Assembly (NCBI GenBank): GCA_013286985.1
Contig: JABDEQ010000059.1
Coordinates: 9,313 to 16,934, forward strand
DNA: 7,622 bases
Direction of reading: 5' to 3'
Origin: Bacteroidota bacterium
Lineage (GTDB): Bacteria > Bacteroidota > Bacteroidia > Sphingobacteriales > Sphingobacteriaceae
Part shown: piece after piece, positions 5,801 to 7,622 of the stretch
Numbering within the stretch: the stretch's first letter is position 1
How the letters are laid out: each line of letters opens with the position of its first letter
The notes under the pieces: generated by a model
Databases searched by the model: none
What the model saw: only the letters and a program-made list of their open reading frames with translations
What the model was told of the DNA's origin: nothing
Program-made: the position numbers and the translations under genes

Positions 5801-6193
5801 TACGGCCCTGGTGGCGTAATAACCAACCTAAGCCAGTTAACATTTGCGCCAAACTCAACCAAGGTATTGGTTCAGAGCTATATTTCAAGTGGTATTGGTG
5901 GCAACTTTGATGAGTATTATATGATAAGCCGTTCATATGCTAAGTTAAGAGAAGCAACAATCGGTTACTCTTTACCTTCAAACATGTTGAAAGGTACGTT
6001 TATCAGAAAAGTAACCTTCTCTTTAGTGGGCAGAAACTTATTATACTTCGCTGCACGCAAGGATGTTGATCTTGACGAATATGCATCAGGATATAATGCT
6101 TCTACCGGTACAATAGTAGGTACAAATGCAGGTAGTGATCTTGAAAGTCCTACAGCCCGTCGTTACGGTGTAAATATTCACTTAACATTCTAA
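2843..6193 (+). CDS. SusC/RagA-family TonB-dependent outer-membrane transporter
   Basis: Complete 1116-aa protein, within the family's usual size (about 950-1100 or slightly more). It begins with a signal peptide (residues 1 to about 28: basic start, hydrophobic core LLLTLLIVFLACG, cleavage near FAQ-NLP). A carboxypeptidase-regulatory-like domain follows (about 30-100: VRGIVLDDNNQPLPGVTVTV, then NGRFTISV and LVFRSIGF), the N-terminal extension typical of SusC. Next is the SusC signature LTEVVVTALGVKKEFQKLGY (106-125). The plug domain (about 140-228) carries NSLNGKVAGLQI, LRGS, LYVVDGEPV, TVLKGPNAAALYG and GAIIITTKKG. The rest is a Tyr/Asn-rich 22-strand barrel ending RRYGVNIHLTF, with the terminal Phe expected for BAM-assisted insertion. 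It imports a ligand across the outer membrane using TonB-ExbBD energy, with the SusD-like lipoprotein encoded 26 nt downstream as its lid. The plug is compact, lacking the usual insertion between LRGS and LYVVDG. The start gives the complete signal peptide; no Shine-Dalgarno is seen. Substrate unknown. Confidence 0.97.
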   Translation: MKQNLLKFSRLLLTLLIVFLACGKMFAQNLPVRGIVLDDNNQPLPGVTVTVKGSTKGTVTGINGRFTISVDKGQTLVFRSIGFIEQELVVTELSASVTLKPDTKTLTEVVVTALGVKKEFQKLGYSQSQINGDELTTARDANPLNSLNGKVAGLQIGSSSEFYGAPTVVLRGSTDILYVVDGEPVESDTFDFNADDVDTYTVLKGPNAAALYGFRGINGAIIITTKKGSKDKKGWQVDFNSTTEAEKGFIVLPQSQTQYGRGTNYQYTYGNVLYDNSQRLPEWGPRFDGVFQTQQYDSPYNPVTGVRQATPWVARGANNFDNFVQTGLINTNTLSVAASGSNYDIHMSYGHTYQKGDFPNTELNIDNFKLSAGYDISPKLRVDADLNLNEQYSPNIPDVDYSPESYVYMFKVYGSADYDVRSLKNIYQGPQGVPGLTQYAAEYGRENNPYFIADEWLKGRTKSTIYGSLKLTYKFNNDLNIYLRTALDTYDERNTEDVPAGANLNQYLPWYYFGWYGDYRQDDRNLLENNTDVGLNYSHKFNNWSVTGLLGANERSFTYNSDWESTQDLALPGVYNLQNSLNKPYLYNFDSKMQVNSAYYSADLGYKNYFNINTTGRVDNLSTLPSGNNTFFYPSVSLSSVVSDYVKLPEFISFLKVRGSYADVKGGLTAPTIGTSYNAFQTTANGALWNSKPVSNLIGYGSELYTPYNGPTYINESPVGVTSIYNGTSAASLSNTIANNALKPFTVQSTEVGFDAKFLGNRLGLNATYFTTTNGPNIYQLPVASSTTYSNQLVNGVTTLKKGFEIELMGSILKNPNGINWDVNANYSTYKETLKSIYGNQTELYQNGHEYKIGDRLDGIYGTKFVRDGQGDIVNSGGVPLSAPSQANNGNYGLLGYADPDFSFGVTNHFTYHNWSLSFQFDGRIGGKMYDRTYYQSMNGGTAIETATGAYGAARLAEWNSTAEGTKAATPEYVGPGVTITSGTPQYGPGGVITNLSQLTFAPNSTKVLVQSYISSGIGGNFDEYYMISRSYAKLREATIGYSLPSNMLKGTFIRKVTFSLVGRNLLYFAARKDVDLDEYASGYNASTGTIVGTNAGSDLESPTARRYGVNIHLTF

Positions 6194-6219
6194 TTGTTTA
6201 ATCGATTTAAAGAAAATAT

Positions 6220-7622
6220 ATGAAAATTAAATCATTTATCCCATTTGCGCTATTGTTAACAATAGGCATGGTATCTATAACTGGTTGCCAAAAAGGGGAT
6301 CTTATAGATAATCCCAACGTTGCCGGTTCCAACTCAATTGTACCAGTTTCCCTGCTGCTTAACACGCTTACCTCAAACTTAGTTCGTTCGGCTGAATTAC
6401 CATGGGGCACTTCATCAGTAGGTTCACAGTATGATATTGCTAATTACTCTTATTACAGGGGTACAAACACTTACAATTATGGCAGCACAACTGATAGTTA
6501 TGACATTTTAAAGTATGCCATTAAATTACAACAGCAATCTATTTCACAACAAGGTAATCAAACTAACAAATACTATGCATTAAGCCTGTTTTTTAAAGCT
6601 TATTCAGGTATCTGGTTAACACAAAGAGTTGGTGATATACCTTTTTCACAAGCAGGAAATGCAAGTATACTTACTCCAAAATATGATACCCAGCATGATG
6701 TTTATAAGAGCGCCCTTTCAATGCTTGATAATGCCAACACTTTATTAGGCAATCTGATAACAACAACTCCCTCACTTGCAAATACGGTTTTGGATTCAAG
6801 CGGTGATATATTTGGATTAACCTATCAGCAATGGCAAAAATTGATCAATACTTATCGTTTAAGAGTGTTAATCAGCTTAAGCAAACGTGCTGTTGACAAT
6901 GCTGATTTGCAGATACCGCAACAGTTTGTTACCATAATGGGTAATCCAACTCAATATCCTATTATGGCGTCAAATAGCGATAACCTGGTTTATAAATTTA
7001 ATGCTACCAATCGTTATCCTACTTTTTCATTAGGTTACAACCCTTATAATAACTTCTCAAACATTGGCAGCACTTATTTAAGCATCACTACTGCTACACA
7101 AGACCCACGTGCCTTTGTAGTTGCTACTCCTGCACCTGCATCAGTTGCAGGCGGTAAAGCTGTTAGCGATTTTACAGCCTATGTGGGTTCTGATATTAAC
7201 CAAACACAACCAACCTTGTTGAATAATTCAAATAACGGCCTGTACTCTTTTGCTAATTACAACCGCTATTATGTTTCATCAACAGGCGCCAGTGCCGAGC
7301 CATTTGTATTTATAGGTTATTCAGAAATGTGCTTTAACATTGCTGAGGCAATAAACAGAGGCTGGATAACCGGAAGTTCAGCAACATGGTATACCAATGG
7401 TATTAATGCTTCTTTAGCTAATTATGGTTTAACCAATGGCGAAGTGTTAACTATTAACTTCCCTGTTTCTTCTACCAATACTGCTATCAACCCTAATCTG
7501 ATTGCACAAGGTGGTGTATGGGGAACTGCTACTGTAAATATTCCGCAGTTTATGGCCAATGTAGTGTATGCCGGAGACAATGCTACCGGTTTGACACAAA
7601 TATTGACCCAGAAATATGTTTC
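6220..7622 (+). CDS. SusD/RagB-family surface nutrient-binding lipoprotein (C-terminus beyond the window)
   Basis: An ATG at 6220 opens 467 codons with no stop before the right edge. The N-terminus is a lipoprotein signal peptide with lipobox ITGC, so Cys23 would be lipidated; CQKGD follows, a polar/charged stretch compatible with Bacteroidota surface export. The body is helical and TPR-like as in SusD: NKYYALSLFFKAYSGIWLTQ and VGDIPFSQA (the conserved 'GDIPYSEA' element), YKSALSMLDNANTLL, and WQKLINTYRLRVLISLSKR. Further on come PFVFIGYSEMCFNIAEAINR, the counterpart of the conserved 'EMYLIRAEA' helix, and near the edge YAGDNATGLTQILTQKYVS, which matches the late 'L..I..QKW' motif. By that landmark only some tens of residues should be missing. 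It looks closest to the SusD-like_2 / nutrient-binding lipoprotein branch. It sits 26 nt after susC in the same operon and should cap the SusC barrel at the cell surface to capture ligand. Whether hydrolases follow cannot be seen. Confidence 0.95.
   Translation, partial: MKIKSFIPFALLLTIGMVSITGCQKGDLIDNPNVAGSNSIVPVSLLLNTLTSNLVRSAELPWGTSSVGSQYDIANYSYYRGTNTYNYGSTTDSYDILKYAIKLQQQSISQQGNQTNKYYALSLFFKAYSGIWLTQRVGDIPFSQAGNASILTPKYDTQHDVYKSALSMLDNANTLLGNLITTTPSLANTVLDSSGDIFGLTYQQWQKLINTYRLRVLISLSKRAVDNADLQIPQQFVTIMGNPTQYPIMASNSDNLVYKFNATNRYPTFSLGYNPYNNFSNIGSTYLSITTATQDPRAFVVATPAPASVAGGKAVSDFTAYVGSDINQTQPTLLNNSNNGLYSFANYNRYYVSSTGASAEPFVFIGYSEMCFNIAEAINRGWITGSSATWYTNGINASLANYGLTNGEVLTINFPVSSTNTAINPNLIAQGGVWGTATVNIPQFMANVVYAGDNATGLTQILTQKYV

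Noticed and set aside
6207..6410. 67-codon minus-strand ORF
   Set aside because: Antisense to the SusD lipoprotein signal peptide and N-terminus.

Overview
The window looks like chromosomal DNA of a Bacteroidota bacterium, most likely of the Sphingobacteriaceae type (Pedobacter/Mucilaginibacter-like). The reasons are low GC with long AT-rich spacers, mostly A-rich leaders without a Shine-Dalgarno, promoter-like boxes of the Bacteroidota type (TTTG followed by TAnnTTTG), and an adjacent SusC/SusD outer-membrane uptake pair, which is a hallmark of this phylum. The genus is an inference; no rRNA or tRNA gene is present to support it.

Left part (1-1611): the left edge cuts a minus-strand gene whose first 77 codons are present and match the N-terminal cytosolic domain of the Mg2+ channel/transporter MgtE. 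It diverges from a plus-strand gene for the universally conserved P-loop ATPase/GTPase YchF (367 aa, complete). The 219-bp divergent spacer holds a good -7 box (TATCTTTG, 334-341) and a possible 23-codon leader ORF with its own Shine-Dalgarno. YchF is closed by a strong intrinsic terminator (1576-1611).

Middle part (1612-2842): 578 bp separate the ychF terminator from the next convincing gene. They hold one doubtful 126-codon membrane-protein-like ORF (GTG start, 1731-2111), followed 34 nt later by a terminator hairpin at 2146-2177. The whole stretch is bracketed by a 10-bp direct repeat. A small gene (2190-2576) then encodes a 128-aa protein with an N-terminal coiled coil and a C-terminal winged-helix-like domain. 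Next comes a 266-bp spacer rich in inverted repeats, with four copies of CGTAATA, in front of the transport operon.

Right part (2843-7622): a complete SusC/RagA-type TonB-dependent transporter (1116 aa), followed after 26 nt by a SusD/RagB-type surface lipoprotein whose last part runs off the window. The two should form one operon and one 'pedal-bin' complex that captures a nutrient at the cell surface and imports it through the outer membrane using TonB energy. No glycoside hydrolase, peptidase, sigma/anti-sigma pair or hybrid sensor is visible here, so the substrate cannot be named.

I did not find a convincing new multi-gene system. The most interesting items are the structured spacer upstream of susC, the leader ORF before ychF, and the odd 1.7-2.15 kb stretch.
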